From: FEN-1219 sp039933105
GTDB lineage: Bacteria; Pseudomonadota; Gammaproteobacteria; Steroidobacterales; Rariloculaceae
Reading direction: 5' to 3'
Length of the DNA stretch: 64,000 nucleotides
Assembly: GCA_039933105.1 (NCBI GenBank)
Contig: JBDTOT010000022.1
Span: 1 to 64,000, forward strand
Both the position numbers and the translations under genes were made by a program. This document shows positions 53,091-61,237 of this stretch, piece by piece. A model generated the notes under the pieces. That model made no database searches, had not been told where the DNA came from, and saw only the letters and a program-made list of their open reading frames with translations. Each line of letters begins with the position of its first letter. Positions within the stretch are counted from its first letter, which is position 1.

Positions 53091-54050
53091 ATGGCTAACG
53101 CTGCGGTCATCCTCTATCGAATTTACGAGCTGCCGTGGTCGACGGGCTTCGACGACGACCGCAAGTTCAAGCAGCTCGCGCGCGGTTCGCTCGTAGCCGC
53201 CGTCGTGTTTGCTTTGCTGTTCTGGGTCCTCCCGCAGCCGAAGATCGATCCGAAGGACGTGGTCGAAGTACCCAAGATTCTGGTCCGCCTCGTGCTCGAG
53301 CAGAAGCAGCAGCCGCCTCCGCCGCCCGTCGTGCGCGAGGAGCCGAAGCCGGAAAAGCCGGTCGAGCAAAAGAAAATCGAGGAACCGAAGCCTAAACCCG
53401 AGCCGGTTGTGAAACCGGAGCCGAAGCCGGTCGACATAGCGCAACAGGCGCGTGACCGTGCAAAGGTCGCCGGCCTATTGCCGTTGACGAACGCGCTGCA
53501 ATCTCTACGCGACAGCAAGATCAACGAGCACCTCGACAAGACCAACGTCGGCGTCGTGAACAGCAACGCGCCGTTTACCGAACGCTCGTTGATTACTTCG
53601 AAAGTAGGCACCGCAAGCGGTGGCATCAACACCGCCGCACTGAGCCGCAATACGGGCGGCTCCGGCATCGGCACACGCAACACGACGCAGGTCGAGAGCC
53701 CGGTGGAAGCCGTCGGAATGGCCGGCGGCGCCGCACAGCGCAGCGGCGAGAGCGGCAAGCCGTCGCGTAGTCGCGAAGAGGTGGAACGCGTCTTCGACAC
53801 GAACAAGGGCCGCATCTTCACGCTCTACAACAGGGCCTTGCGCGAGAATCCCGCACTGCAGGGCAAGGTGGTGCTGAAGCTCACCATCAAGGCGGATGGC
53901 CATGTGGAAAACTGCGAGGTCGTCTCGTCGGAGCTCAACGATCCCGAGCTCTTGAAAGGCCTCGTGCAGCGCGTGCTGCTGTTCCAGTTCGAGCCCAAGG
54001 ACGTCGAGACGATCACGACGACCAAGCCGATCGATTTCTTCCCGGCCTAG
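53091..54050 (+). CDS. TonB-like energy transducer with AgmX/PglI-type C-terminus
   Basis: The 319-residue protein has an N-terminal anchor (about 30-50, SLVAAVVFALLFWVLPQP). A Pro/Glu/Lys-rich stretch follows (about 75-125, repeats of EEPKPEKPVEQKK type), then a Gly/Ser/Thr-rich middle. The C-terminal domain (about 225-319) reads RSREEVERVFDTNKGRIFTLYNRAL, LQGKVVLKLTIKADGHVENCEV and FEPKDVETITTTKPIDFFPA. This is the AgmX/PglI-type domain with the vFdtnKgrIytlYnraLR signature. It ends the operon and is the likely force-transmitting rod. Confidence 0.9.
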   Translation: MANAAVILYRIYELPWSTGFDDDRKFKQLARGSLVAAVVFALLFWVLPQPKIDPKDVVEVPKILVRLVLEQKQQPPPPPVVREEPKPEKPVEQKKIEEPKPKPEPVVKPEPKPVDIAQQARDRAKVAGLLPLTNALQSLRDSKINEHLDKTNVGVVNSNAPFTERSLITSKVGTASGGINTAALSRNTGGSGIGTRNTTQVESPVEAVGMAGGAAQRSGESGKPSRSREEVERVFDTNKGRIFTLYNRALRENPALQGKVVLKLTIKADGHVENCEVVSSELNDPELLKGLVQRVLLFQFEPKDVETITTTKPIDFFPA

Positions 54051-54077
54051 CGGCTGCCAACTTCTCCGGGGCCCCGT

Positions 54078-54083
54078 TATAGT
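54078..54083 (+). promoter_or_regulatory. Possible -10 element of the MFS symporter gene
   Basis: TATAGT within CCCGTTATAGTGGG lies 66 nt before ATG 54150, after the AgmX-type gene. No good -35 is visible. Confidence 0.35.
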
Positions 54084-54149
54084 GGGCGAGCCTGGGACTC
54101 TCCGCGCCTCACTGGCTAGCGTGCGAACCCCGGCACCAAGGGGAAGCAC

Positions 54150-55532
54150 ATGCAAAGTTCTGGCGCGAGCGGCGCGACACTCAACCTCACGGAGATCATG
54201 GACAACTGCCGGATCGGTTCGTTGCAGATCCGTGTGTTCGTACTGTGTCTCGGGTCGTTGATCATGGACGGCTTCGACGTCCAAGCGATGGGTTACGTGG
54301 CGCCGGCGATGTTCGCGGAGTGGAACGTGCCGCCGCCGACGCTGGGACCGCTGCTCTCGATCGGCCACCTCGGCGTCATGATCGGCGCGCTCGTGTTCAG
54401 CATGGTTGCGGACAAGGTAGGCCGGCGCCCGGTGCTGATCTATGCGACGCTGTTCTTCGCCGTCATGACCATCGCAACGGCATTCGCCGAGAACGTGCAG
54501 CAGATGTTGTGGCTGCGGCTAATCGCGGGGCTGGGATTGGGCTCCATCATCCCGAACGCAACTGCGCTCGTGGGTGAATTCAGCCCGAAGCGCACGCGCG
54601 TCGCGTGGATCATGTACATCACGATGGGCTTCACGCTCGGTGCCGCGATCGGCGGATTCGTAGCGAATGCTTTGATTCCGGCGTTCGGCTGGCGCTCGGT
54701 GTTCGTGTTCGGCGGCATAGTGCCGTTGATCGTGGCGATGGGCATGTTTCTCGGTCTTCCCGAGTCGCTGCAGTTTCTCGCCGTGCGCAAGCGGAAATCC
54801 GACCAGCTCGTGAGGTGGCTCAGGCAGATCGATCCGACGCTCAAGATCGACGCCGCTACCCAGTTCGTTGCGAGTGAGACGAGCAAGCGTGGTGTGCCGT
54901 TCTGGCACCTGTTCCGCGAGGGCCGCGCGTTCGTCACGACACTGCTGTGGATCGTGAACTTCACGAACATCCTCGTCTTGTACTCACTATCCGGTTGGCT
55001 GCCGACGATCTTCCAGCGATTCATGGGTTACGACCCGAGCACCGCGACGCTGCTTGCCACGACGGTGCAGGTCGGTGGCACGGCGGGTGCGTTCGGACTC
55101 GCATGGTTGATCGTGCGCGCCGGATTCATTCCCATACTGACGCTGACGTTCGCCATCGCAACCGTTAGCGTGGCTATGATCGGTCAGCCGGGGTTGACAT
55201 TGCCGGTGCTGTACGCAGTCGTGTTCATCGCGGGCTGGTGCGTGGTCGGTGGTCAGCCGGGTTTGAATGCATTGTCGGCCAGCTATTACCCGACGTACTT
55301 GCGCTCGACCGGTGTTGGCGCCGGGCTCGGCATTGGGCGGCTCGGTGCGATCTTGGGCCCGTCGCTCGCCGCGATACTTGTCGCGCGGGCGTGGAGCCCG
55401 CAGCAGCTGCTCTGGGCAGCAGCCGTACCAGCGCTGGTGTCAACGCTCGTAGCCCTCACGCTGTGGGTTACGATCGGGCCGGCGGTAAAGCCGTCGGGCG
55501 GTGAAGCGGAAGCGTTGCCGCTGGCACACTGA
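54150..55532 (+). CDS. MFS transporter, aromatic acid:H+ symporter (AAHS) type
   Basis: The 460-residue protein has about 12 membrane helices. Helix 1 has the AAHS motif LIMDGFDVQAMGYVAPAM with the DGFD acid cluster, and the MFS loop VADKVGRRPVLIYATL follows. Helices 4-5 show LRLIAGLGLGSIIPNATALVGEFSPKR. PcaK/BenK-type members import 4-hydroxybenzoate, benzoate or related acids. It fits the many aromatic-type oxidoreductases in the 15-34 kb region. It is followed by hisN 16 nt later. Confidence 0.92.
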   Translation: MQSSGASGATLNLTEIMDNCRIGSLQIRVFVLCLGSLIMDGFDVQAMGYVAPAMFAEWNVPPPTLGPLLSIGHLGVMIGALVFSMVADKVGRRPVLIYATLFFAVMTIATAFAENVQQMLWLRLIAGLGLGSIIPNATALVGEFSPKRTRVAWIMYITMGFTLGAAIGGFVANALIPAFGWRSVFVFGGIVPLIVAMGMFLGLPESLQFLAVRKRKSDQLVRWLRQIDPTLKIDAATQFVASETSKRGVPFWHLFREGRAFVTTLLWIVNFTNILVLYSLSGWLPTIFQRFMGYDPSTATLLATTVQVGGTAGAFGLAWLIVRAGFIPILTLTFAIATVSVAMIGQPGLTLPVLYAVVFIAGWCVVGGQPGLNALSASYYPTYLRSTGVGAGLGIGRLGAILGPSLAAILVARAWSPQQLLWAAAVPALVSTLVALTLWVTIGPAVKPSGGEAEALPLAH

Positions 55533-55548
55533 GGAGCTTGGTCCCAGT

Positions 55549-56346
55549 ATGACGGTGGAAATCCTGGTCGAGCTCGAGGACTTTGCGCTCGAGCTCGCGC
55601 ACACCGCGGGCGGCATCGCACGAGCGCATTTTCGCCAGCCGATCACTGTCGAGAACAAAGGCGGCTCCGCGTTCGATCCCGTCACGAACGCAGACCGCGC
55701 GATCGAGCGCGTGCTGCGGGCCGCGATAGTCGACCGCTACCCCGACCACGGCATCATCGCGGAAGAGGAAGGCGAACGTCCGGCGCGCGGTGAATATACG
55801 TGGTACATCGATCCGATCGACGGCACGCGAGCGTTCATGACTGGCTCGCCGCTATGGGGCACGTTGATCGGTCTCACGCGCGGCGTGCAGCCGCTGTTTG
55901 GAGTGCTCGTGCAGCCCGTGCTCGAGGAAGTTTTTTTCGGAGCGCCGAGCGGCAGCTGGCTCATCAAGGCCGATCAGCGTGCGCGCTTGCGTCACCGCGC
56001 CTGCACGGTACTCGACCAGGCTGTCCTCGCGTGCACGCATCCCGATATGTTTGTGGGCTCGCGGGCGACGGCGTTCAACGCCCTCGCGAAGCGTTGCCTT
56101 CTGTACCGCTTCGGCGGGGATTGCTACAACTATGCGATGCTCGCGGCTGGCTTCCTCGATCTCGTCGTCGAAGACAATCTGAAGCCCTTCGATATCGTGC
56201 CTCTCTTGCCGATCCTCGAGGGAGCGGGGTGTGTGGTGACCGATTGGCGTGGTGAGAAGCCTCTCAAGGGCGGTCATGTCATCGCGGCGGCCACGCCGGA
56301 GCTACACGCCGCCGCGAGTGCGATCCTCCGAACAGCCGAATTGTGA
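55549..56346 (+). CDS. hisN: Histidinol-phosphatase HisN (inositol monophosphatase family)
   Basis: The 265-residue protein from ATG 55549 (GAGGAG ribosome-binding site) has the IMP metal-site motifs: GIIAEEEG (Glu71/72), WYIDPIDGTRAF (Asp88, Asp91) and the late DNLKPFDIVPLLPILEGAG. Segments GSAFDPVTNADRAIERVLR and GGDCYNYAMLAAG match the histidinol-phosphatase branch of the family rather than SuhB. It would remove phosphate from L-histidinol phosphate. No other his genes are present here. Confidence 0.88.
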   Translation: MTVEILVELEDFALELAHTAGGIARAHFRQPITVENKGGSAFDPVTNADRAIERVLRAAIVDRYPDHGIIAEEEGERPARGEYTWYIDPIDGTRAFMTGSPLWGTLIGLTRGVQPLFGVLVQPVLEEVFFGAPSGSWLIKADQRARLRHRACTVLDQAVLACTHPDMFVGSRATAFNALAKRCLLYRFGGDCYNYAMLAAGFLDLVVEDNLKPFDIVPLLPILEGAGCVVTDWRGEKPLKGGHVIAAATPELHAAASAILRTAEL

Positions 56347-56420
56347 CTGCGCTAACGGTGCTGTGACAGGACTTCTGGCATCGTCGCTGCCAGGAGAGGC
56401 GGCACGGCGTTTTACAGAAC

Positions 56421-56807
56421 ATGGGCTACCCAGCAGATAAAGAGACTCTCACGCCGGCGGAAACGCCTGCGCCCGAGAATCGTCCTGGCCGCGTGGTGGT
56501 TGACGCCCGTGGCCGCAACGTTTGGCAGTGGGCGCGTAACGCAATCGATAGCACTTCGATCCTGCTGAAACGCCTCGAGAACAAAGACCTGGCTTTGGAG
56601 CCCACGCAAAAGGTGCCCGTCATGCGCGGCGCCAACCCGCAGGCAGCCAACAAGGCGCCCGCTACCAAGCAGGCGGCACCGACAAAACCTGGCTCAAAGC
56701 CGAGCGACGGCCGTGCGGTCCAAAAGGGTGCAAAACACGGCGATCCGACGCGCCGCCCACCGCGCGGCGGAACCGGCGGCGGGTTCGATCCCTACAACTC
56801 CCGCTGA
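56421..56807 (+). CDS. Small disordered protein of unknown function
   Basis: The 128-residue protein has a Pro/Glu N-terminus, then the ordered-looking core GRNVWQWARNAIDSTSILLKRLENKDLALE, and a Lys/Pro/Gly-rich tail ending GGFDPYNSR. The core and the GFDPYNS end recur in short hypothetical proteins of gammaproteobacteria, to my recollection. It has no signal peptide or membrane helix. The function is unknown. It lies between hisN and the ferredoxin gene. Confidence 0.7.
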   Translation: MGYPADKETLTPAETPAPENRPGRVVVDARGRNVWQWARNAIDSTSILLKRLENKDLALEPTQKVPVMRGANPQAANKAPATKQAAPTKPGSKPSDGRAVQKGAKHGDPTRRPPRGGTGGGFDPYNSR

Positions 56808-56831
56808 CGGCCGGGCGCGGCCGCAGGCGTC

Positions 56832-56840
56832 TGCTATAGT
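56832..56840 (+). promoter_or_regulatory. Possible extended -10 promoter of the ferredoxin gene
   Basis: TGCTATAGT is an extended -10 element (TGn-TATAGT-like) 44 nt before ATG 56884. No clear -35 is present, as can be the case with extended -10 promoters. Confidence 0.4.
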
Positions 56841-56883
56841 CCCGGCGCCCTGATTCCACGGGCGTCGTTCCTGCGCAATCCCG

Positions 56884-57204
56884 ATGGTCAAACTCGTCGT
56901 CACTGACAGGGACGGACGTGAAGTCGTGGTCGATGCGCGCGCGGGACTTTCGATCATGGAAAATATTCGCACGCTCCCGCGCAGCGTCGAGGCCATCTGC
57001 GGCGGAATGTGTGCCTGCGCCACCTGTCACGTGCACGTCGATCCCGGCTCAGTGGGCACACTGGCTCCCCGCAGCTACGAGGAGCAACAAATGCTCCAAG
57101 ATCAGCCGTCGTTCGACCCCGCTAGGTCGCGGCTCGCGTGCCAAATCGTCGTGCGCGAAGCGCTCGACGGCCTACGTCTGACGGTGGCTCCGGACCCGAG
57201 CTAA
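56884..57204 (+). CDS. [2Fe-2S] ferredoxin (adrenodoxin/putidaredoxin type)
   Basis: The 106-residue protein has the adrenodoxin-type cluster motif: Cys39-x5-Cys45-x2-Cys48 and Cys86 (SRLACQIVV), with an extra Cys43 inside the loop (ICGGMCACATCHVHV). The conserved TLPRSVEAICGG and LRLTVAPD ends match class VI ferredoxins that feed electrons to P450s or Rieske oxygenases. No reductase or P450 gene is adjacent. It is followed by the torF-glnK-amtB promoter region. Confidence 0.93.
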   Translation: MVKLVVTDRDGREVVVDARAGLSIMENIRTLPRSVEAICGGMCACATCHVHVDPGSVGTLAPRSYEEQQMLQDQPSFDPARSRLACQIVVREALDGLRLTVAPDPS

Positions 57205-57266
57205 CGTCCGCAGATGTCGGCGAATCGTGACGCGCGTCTCGCGCTGCTCCATCGCGGTGCAAATGA

Positions 57267-57283
57267 CGCACCACGCCAGTGCA
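57267..57283 (+). promoter_or_regulatory. Possible NtrC-binding site upstream of torF-glnK-amtB
   Basis: CGCACCACGCCAGTGCA carries GCAC-N7-GTGC dyad halves, near the GCAC-N8-GTGC NtrC pattern, about 80 nt upstream of the sigma-54 element. A second dyad, GGTGC-N7-GCACC, overlaps it. The spacing is imperfect. Confidence 0.35.
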
Positions 57284-57347
57284 CAAAGGCCCTAAGGGGG
57301 ACCCCCTTCCAGAGCCTAACTCCTTGTTTCTAAAAGTCGCTGGACGC

Positions 57348-57363
57348 TGGCACGGATGCTGCA
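57348..57363 (+). promoter_or_regulatory. Sigma-54 (-24/-12) promoter of torF-glnK-amtB
   Basis: TGGCACGGATGCTGCA has the invariant GG and GC exactly 10 nt apart, near the consensus TGGCACG-N4-TTGCA. It lies 50 nt before torF, the first gene of a glnK-amtB operon, which is the expected sigma-54/NtrC target. Confidence 0.8.
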
Positions 57364-57412
57364 AAGTTGCCGCCGTTCGAAACCAATATCTGCGCAAGGA
57401 GATTAGCGCTCT

Positions 57413-58069
57413 ATGAAGACGAAAACATTGATTCCGGTTCTTGTGCTCTCGGCTGCGGCGATGGTGCCGGCGACCTCCATGGCGGGAACGACTACCGCGA
57501 ACATCGGCTGGTCGAGCGACTACATCTTCCGCGGCATCTTCCAGAACAGCTCGTCCGCCTATGCCGGCGTCGACTACAGCACCGACAGCGGCTTCTACGT
57601 TGGTAACTGGGACGCGGACGTCGGTCTGGGCCTCGAGAACGACTTGTACTTCGGCTACTCGGCCGGCGACAAGGTCAAGTGGAAGGTCGGCTACACGGGC
57701 TACTTCTACAGCGACGATTTCGATGATACGTACAACGAGCTCAACCTCGGGCTGTACTACGGCATCTTCTCGCTCGACGTTGCGGTAGGTAAGTGGGACG
57801 GCTTCGGTAACAAGCAGGATTACACCTTCACGTCGATCACGATCCAGCCGGAAAAAGGCCCTTACTACAAGCTCGGCGGCTTCAGCCAGGACTTCAGCGG
57901 CAGCTATTTCGAGCTCGGCTACACGACGCACTTGAAGGACCTGGATGTCGACCTGAACATCGCCTGGGACCATAGCACCGACCTGAACGTCACCGGCAAT
58001 GGCGTCGGCCAAGACAACGCGCTCGTCTTCGGCATCAAGAAGACCTTCGCGCTCGGTGCCAAGAAGTAA
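57413..58069 (+). CDS. TorF-family putative outer-membrane porin
   Basis: The 218-residue protein has a signal peptide ending at TSMAG. It then shows alternating beta strands with aromatic girdle residues (NIGWSSDYIFRGIFQNSSSAYAGVDY, VGNWDADVG, YFGYSAGDKVKWKVGYTGYFY). The SDYIFRGI start is the mark of the TIGR02001/TorF family. The last residues of the barrel (ALVFGIKKTFALGAKK) end near the C-terminus. It precedes glnK-amtB by 33 nt. Such porins near amtB are thought to help nitrogen-compound passage. Confidence 0.9.
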   Translation: MKTKTLIPVLVLSAAAMVPATSMAGTTTANIGWSSDYIFRGIFQNSSSAYAGVDYSTDSGFYVGNWDADVGLGLENDLYFGYSAGDKVKWKVGYTGYFYSDDFDDTYNELNLGLYYGIFSLDVAVGKWDGFGNKQDYTFTSITIQPEKGPYYKLGGFSQDFSGSYFELGYTTHLKDLDVDLNIAWDHSTDLNVTGNGVGQDNALVFGIKKTFALGAKK

Positions 58070-58102
58070 CAAGACCATGAACACAACACTGAGGTTATTG
58101 CG

Positions 58103-58441
58103 ATGAAGCTCATCACGGCGGTCATCAAGCCGTTCAAGCTCGAAGACGTGCGCCAGGCTCTCGCCGAGGCGGGCGTCCAGGGGTTGACGGTGACGGAGGT
58201 CAAGGGGTTCGGCAGGCAGAAGGGCCACACGGAGCTCTACCGCGGCGCCGAATACACCGTGGACTTCGTACCCAAGACCAAGATCGAGGCGGCCGTGCCT
58301 GACTCGCTGTTGGATCAGGCTGTGGAAGCCATCATCAGCGCCGCAGGCACAGGTTCAATCGGCGACGGAAAGGTGTTCGTCTTCGATCTCGTCCACGCGG
58401 TGCGCATCCGCACGGGCGAGACCGGTGACGCCGCGCTTTAA
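58103..58441 (+). CDS. glnK: P-II nitrogen regulatory protein GlnK
   Basis: The 112-residue protein has the full P-II signature: IKPFKLEDVRQAL, VTEVKGFGRQKGHTELYRGAEYTVDF with the uridylylation Tyr51 in the T-loop, and GKVFVFDLVHAVRIRTGE. P-II proteins sense ATP/ADP and 2-oxoglutarate. Lying 15 nt before amtB, it is the GlnK that binds and blocks the ammonium channel when nitrogen is plentiful. It is expected to be NtrC/sigma-54-controlled through the promoter at 57348-57363. Confidence 0.97.
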   Translation: MKLITAVIKPFKLEDVRQALAEAGVQGLTVTEVKGFGRQKGHTELYRGAEYTVDFVPKTKIEAAVPDSLLDQAVEAIISAAGTGSIGDGKVFVFDLVHAVRIRTGETGDAAL

Positions 58442-58456
58442 CTCTGGAGGACAAAA

Positions 58457-59875
58457 ATGAAGATCTCGATTTTTAAGCCGCTCAGCCTGTTGGTGGGCTT
58501 GGTCGCGATGCTGGGGCCGATGCTGGCCTTCGCTGACGATCCGGTCCCCAACAAAGGCGATACGGCGTGGATGCTGACGTCGACGGCCCTCGTGCTGCTG
58601 ATGTCGGTGCCGGCACTCGGACTGTTCTACGGCGGTCTCGTCCGCAGCAAGAACATGCTGTCTGTGCTTATGCAGGTGTTCGTCGGGTTCTCGCTGATCA
58701 CCGTGCTGTGGTGCGTGTACGGTTACTCGTTCGCGTTCACGGCCGGCAACCCGTTCTTCGGGGGCACCGACAGACTGTTCCTCAACGGAGTCTTCGATGC
58801 CGCGACGGGTGCGTTCGCGCTCGGTGCAACGTTCAGCAAAGCGACACCGATGTACGAAATCGTGTTCGTGGCGTTCCAGGCCACGTTCGCGGCTATCACG
58901 TGCTGCCTGATCCTGGGATCGATCGTCGAGCGCATCAAATTCTCGGCGGTGCTCGTGTTCCTGGTCATCTGGTTCACGTTCTCGTACATCCCCGTGGCGC
59001 ACATGGTGTGGTTCTGGGCGGGTCCTGACGCGTATACGGACGCGGCTTCGGCTGACGCGAATAACGCAATGGCAGGTTACCTCTGGCAGCTGGGCGCGCT
59101 CGACTTCGCGGGCGGCACTGTCGTGCACATCAACGCGGGTGTAGCAGGTCTCGTCGGCGCGTTCATCCTTGGCAAGCGTGTGGGTCTCGGCAAGGAAAGC
59201 ATGCCGCCACACAGCCTCGTCATGACGATGATCGGCGCCTCGCTACTGTGGTTCGGTTGGTTCGGGTTCAATGCGGGTTCGGCTCTCGAGGCCAACGGCT
59301 CGGCGTCCCTCGCATTCATGAACACGTACCTCGCCACTGCTTGCGCGGTGCTGACGTGGTCGCTCGCCGAGTGGGTCTTCAAAGGGAAGCCTTCCATGCT
59401 CGGCGCCGCTTCTGGCGCAGTTGCGGGACTGGTCGCGATCACTCCGGCTGCGGGCAACGTCGGTATCCCCGGCGCGTTCGTGATCGGCCTTCTGGTCGGC
59501 CCGCTCTGCCTCTGGGGCTGCACCGGCTTGAAGAAGTTGATCGGTGCCGACGACTCACTCGACGTGTTCGGCGTGCATGCCTTGGGCGGTATCTTCGGCG
59601 CCTTGGCTACGGGCATCTTCAACTCGCCGGATCTCGGCGGTCCGGGTCTCGTGACGGACTGGACGATGAACCCGCCGACAGTCGGCTACCCTGGCATCGG
59701 CGCTCAGCTGTGGATACAGGCGCAGGCCGTGGGAATCGTGTTCGTCTGGACCGCGGTCGTGGCGTTCATTGCCTTCTACATCGTCAAGCTCACGATTGGG
59801 CTTCGCGTGCCGGAAGAGCAGGAGCGTGAAGGTCTCGACATCAGTTCGCACGGTGAGCGTGCTTACACGAACTGA
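58457..59875 (+). CDS. amtB: Ammonium channel AmtB
   Basis: The 472-residue protein has a signal-like N-terminus ending at AFADD, then 11 membrane helices. It shows GLFYGGLVRSKNMLSVL, DFAGGTVVHINAGVAGLV (twin-His region) and FGWFGFNAGSALEANGSA, all AmtB hallmarks. A late DDSLDVFGVHALGGIFGAL carries the second pore His. It forms a trimer conducting ammonium and is blocked by GlnK. A strong terminator follows the stop by about 33 nt. Confidence 0.97.
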   Translation: MKISIFKPLSLLVGLVAMLGPMLAFADDPVPNKGDTAWMLTSTALVLLMSVPALGLFYGGLVRSKNMLSVLMQVFVGFSLITVLWCVYGYSFAFTAGNPFFGGTDRLFLNGVFDAATGAFALGATFSKATPMYEIVFVAFQATFAAITCCLILGSIVERIKFSAVLVFLVIWFTFSYIPVAHMVWFWAGPDAYTDAASADANNAMAGYLWQLGALDFAGGTVVHINAGVAGLVGAFILGKRVGLGKESMPPHSLVMTMIGASLLWFGWFGFNAGSALEANGSASLAFMNTYLATACAVLTWSLAEWVFKGKPSMLGAASGAVAGLVAITPAAGNVGIPGAFVIGLLVGPLCLWGCTGLKKLIGADDSLDVFGVHALGGIFGALATGIFNSPDLGGPGLVTDWTMNPPTVGYPGIGAQLWIQAQAVGIVFVWTAVVAFIAFYIVKLTIGLRVPEEQEREGLDISSHGERAYTN

Positions 59876-59907
59876 TCAGTTAGCGTTTTCTTCCTTACGC
59901 ATGGTTT

Positions 59908-59942
59908 GGCCGGCAACCGCAAGGTTGCCGGCCTTTTCTTTT
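59908..59942 (+). terminator. Rho-independent terminator of the torF-glnK-amtB operon
   Basis: A perfect 11-bp stem (GGCCGGCAACC / GGTTGCCGGCC) with a GCAA tetraloop is followed by TTTTCTTTT. It ends just before the stop of the convergent SDR gene and could act for both strands, though the T-tract is on the plus strand. Confidence 0.95.
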
Positions 59943-59943
59943 G

Positions 59944-60705
59944 TCAGAGGCGCTGGCCGCCGTCGATCTCGAGCACGCGGCCGTTGTAGTAGTCGTTCTC
60001 GAGGATGAACGCTGCGGCTGCGGCAATCTCGCTCGGCTCGCCGAGACGGTGCACGGGAATGCCGGCAGCCATCTTCGCGAGCAGCTCAGGCTTCATGCTC
60101 GCCACCATCTCCGTCTTGATGAAGCCGGGTGCGATTGCATTCACGCGGATGCCGTAGCGCGCGAGCTCCTTGGCCCACACGACGGTCAGTGCGGCCACAC
60201 CGGCTTTCGCGGCCGAGTAGTTGCTCTGCCCGAAATTGCCGGCACGCGACAGGCTCGAGATATTCACGATGCATCCGCCCAGCCCAAGCCGGATCATGCG
60301 GTCCGCGGCTTCGCGGCCGCACAGGAAAACGCCGGTCAGGTTCACGTCGATGACGGCCTGCCACTGGGCGAGCGAAAGCTTATCGACGACCGTACCGTCC
60401 TTGACCTTGACGAGCAGCCCATCCCGCAGGATGCCCGCGTTCGCGATCACGGCATCGAGCCGGCCGAAGTCGGCCACGACACGGTCGAACGCGCGTATCA
60501 CGTCGGCTTCGACGGCGACGCTGGCTGTGTAGGTCGCGGCGCGCACGCCAAGCCGCTCGCAGGTGCCGCGCACCGCATCTAGACCGGCGGTGTCGAGGTC
60601 GATGAGAGCCAGATTCGCGCCCCGTGACGCGAGCCCTTCGGCCATTGCGGCGCCGAGGCCGCGGCCCGCGCCAGTGATCAAGATCGTCTTGCCTTGGAGC
60701 TGCAT
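59944..60705 (-). CDS. SDR family oxidoreductase (FabG-like)
   Basis: The 253-residue protein from ATG 60705 has a strong AAAGGAGA ribosome-binding site. It shows TGAGRGLG (cofactor), NAGILRD, SSLSRAGNFGQSNYSAAKAG (catalytic Ser, Tyr and Lys in YSAAK) and IAPGFIKTEM, ending with the EIDGGQRL typical of FabG-like SDRs. It reduces or oxidises a carbonyl/alcohol with NAD(P)(H), probably beta-ketoacyl or a related substrate. It is convergent with amtB and divergent from the MerC-like gene. Confidence 0.94.
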   Translation of the reverse strand: MQLQGKTILITGAGRGLGAAMAEGLASRGANLALIDLDTAGLDAVRGTCERLGVRAATYTASVAVEADVIRAFDRVVADFGRLDAVIANAGILRDGLLVKVKDGTVVDKLSLAQWQAVIDVNLTGVFLCGREAADRMIRLGLGGCIVNISSLSRAGNFGQSNYSAAKAGVAALTVVWAKELARYGIRVNAIAPGFIKTEMVASMKPELLAKMAAGIPVHRLGEPSEIAAAAAFILENDYYNGRVLEIDGGQRL

Positions 60706-60820
60706 GCGGATCTCCTTTGCGTCGTTCCTTTCGATGGTACCGATGCGGCCCTGCGCAGGCCAGAAAGCGAGTCGCCCGGCGGCAAACTGCGGTATGCTCG
60801 CCCGCCGAGTGAGAAAGCGC

Positions 60821-61237
60821 ATGGCCGCAGACCTGAAGCCGATGTCGATCTCGAAGTACTTCGACCGCGTCGCGATCACGCTGTCGACGATCTGCATCGT
60901 GCACTGCTTGGCGATCCCCGTCGTCGTCGCCGCGCTTCCGGTGGTGGCCCTGACGTGGGGTTTGGACGATGCGCACTTTCACACGCTGATGTTGTGGTTC
61001 GTGGTGCCGACCAGCGTTCTCGGCTTCGCATTCGGCTATCACGCTCACCGCGGTGCGACGATCGTGCTGCTTGGCGCCATTGCGATCGCGGTGTTGGCGT
61101 TCGTTGCGTTACGGGCGCATGGCGTCTGGACGCTCGGTGAGGAGACTGCGGTCAATGTCGCGGCGAGCATTCTGCTTGCAGTAGCGCACTGGCGGAACTT
61201 CCGCGCGGTGCGGCGCGCCCACAACCACCATTTCTAG
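60821..61237 (+). CDS. MerC-domain inner-membrane protein
   Basis: The 138-residue protein from ATG 60821 has four membrane helices. It shows the MerC pattern FDRVAITLSTICIVHCLAIPVVVAALP with the Cys-x3-Cys-like CIVHC, and WFVVPTSVLGFAFGYHAHR. The His-rich HAH and NHHF motifs may bind metal. MerC proteins take up Hg2+, but MerC-domain proteins of this size outside mer operons have an unclear role, perhaps with zinc. Its end overlaps the convergent ABC gene by 4 bases. Confidence 0.88.
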   Translation: MAADLKPMSISKYFDRVAITLSTICIVHCLAIPVVVAALPVVALTWGLDDAHFHTLMLWFVVPTSVLGFAFGYHAHRGATIVLLGAIAIAVLAFVALRAHGVWTLGEETAVNVAASILLAVAHWRNFRAVRRAHNHHF

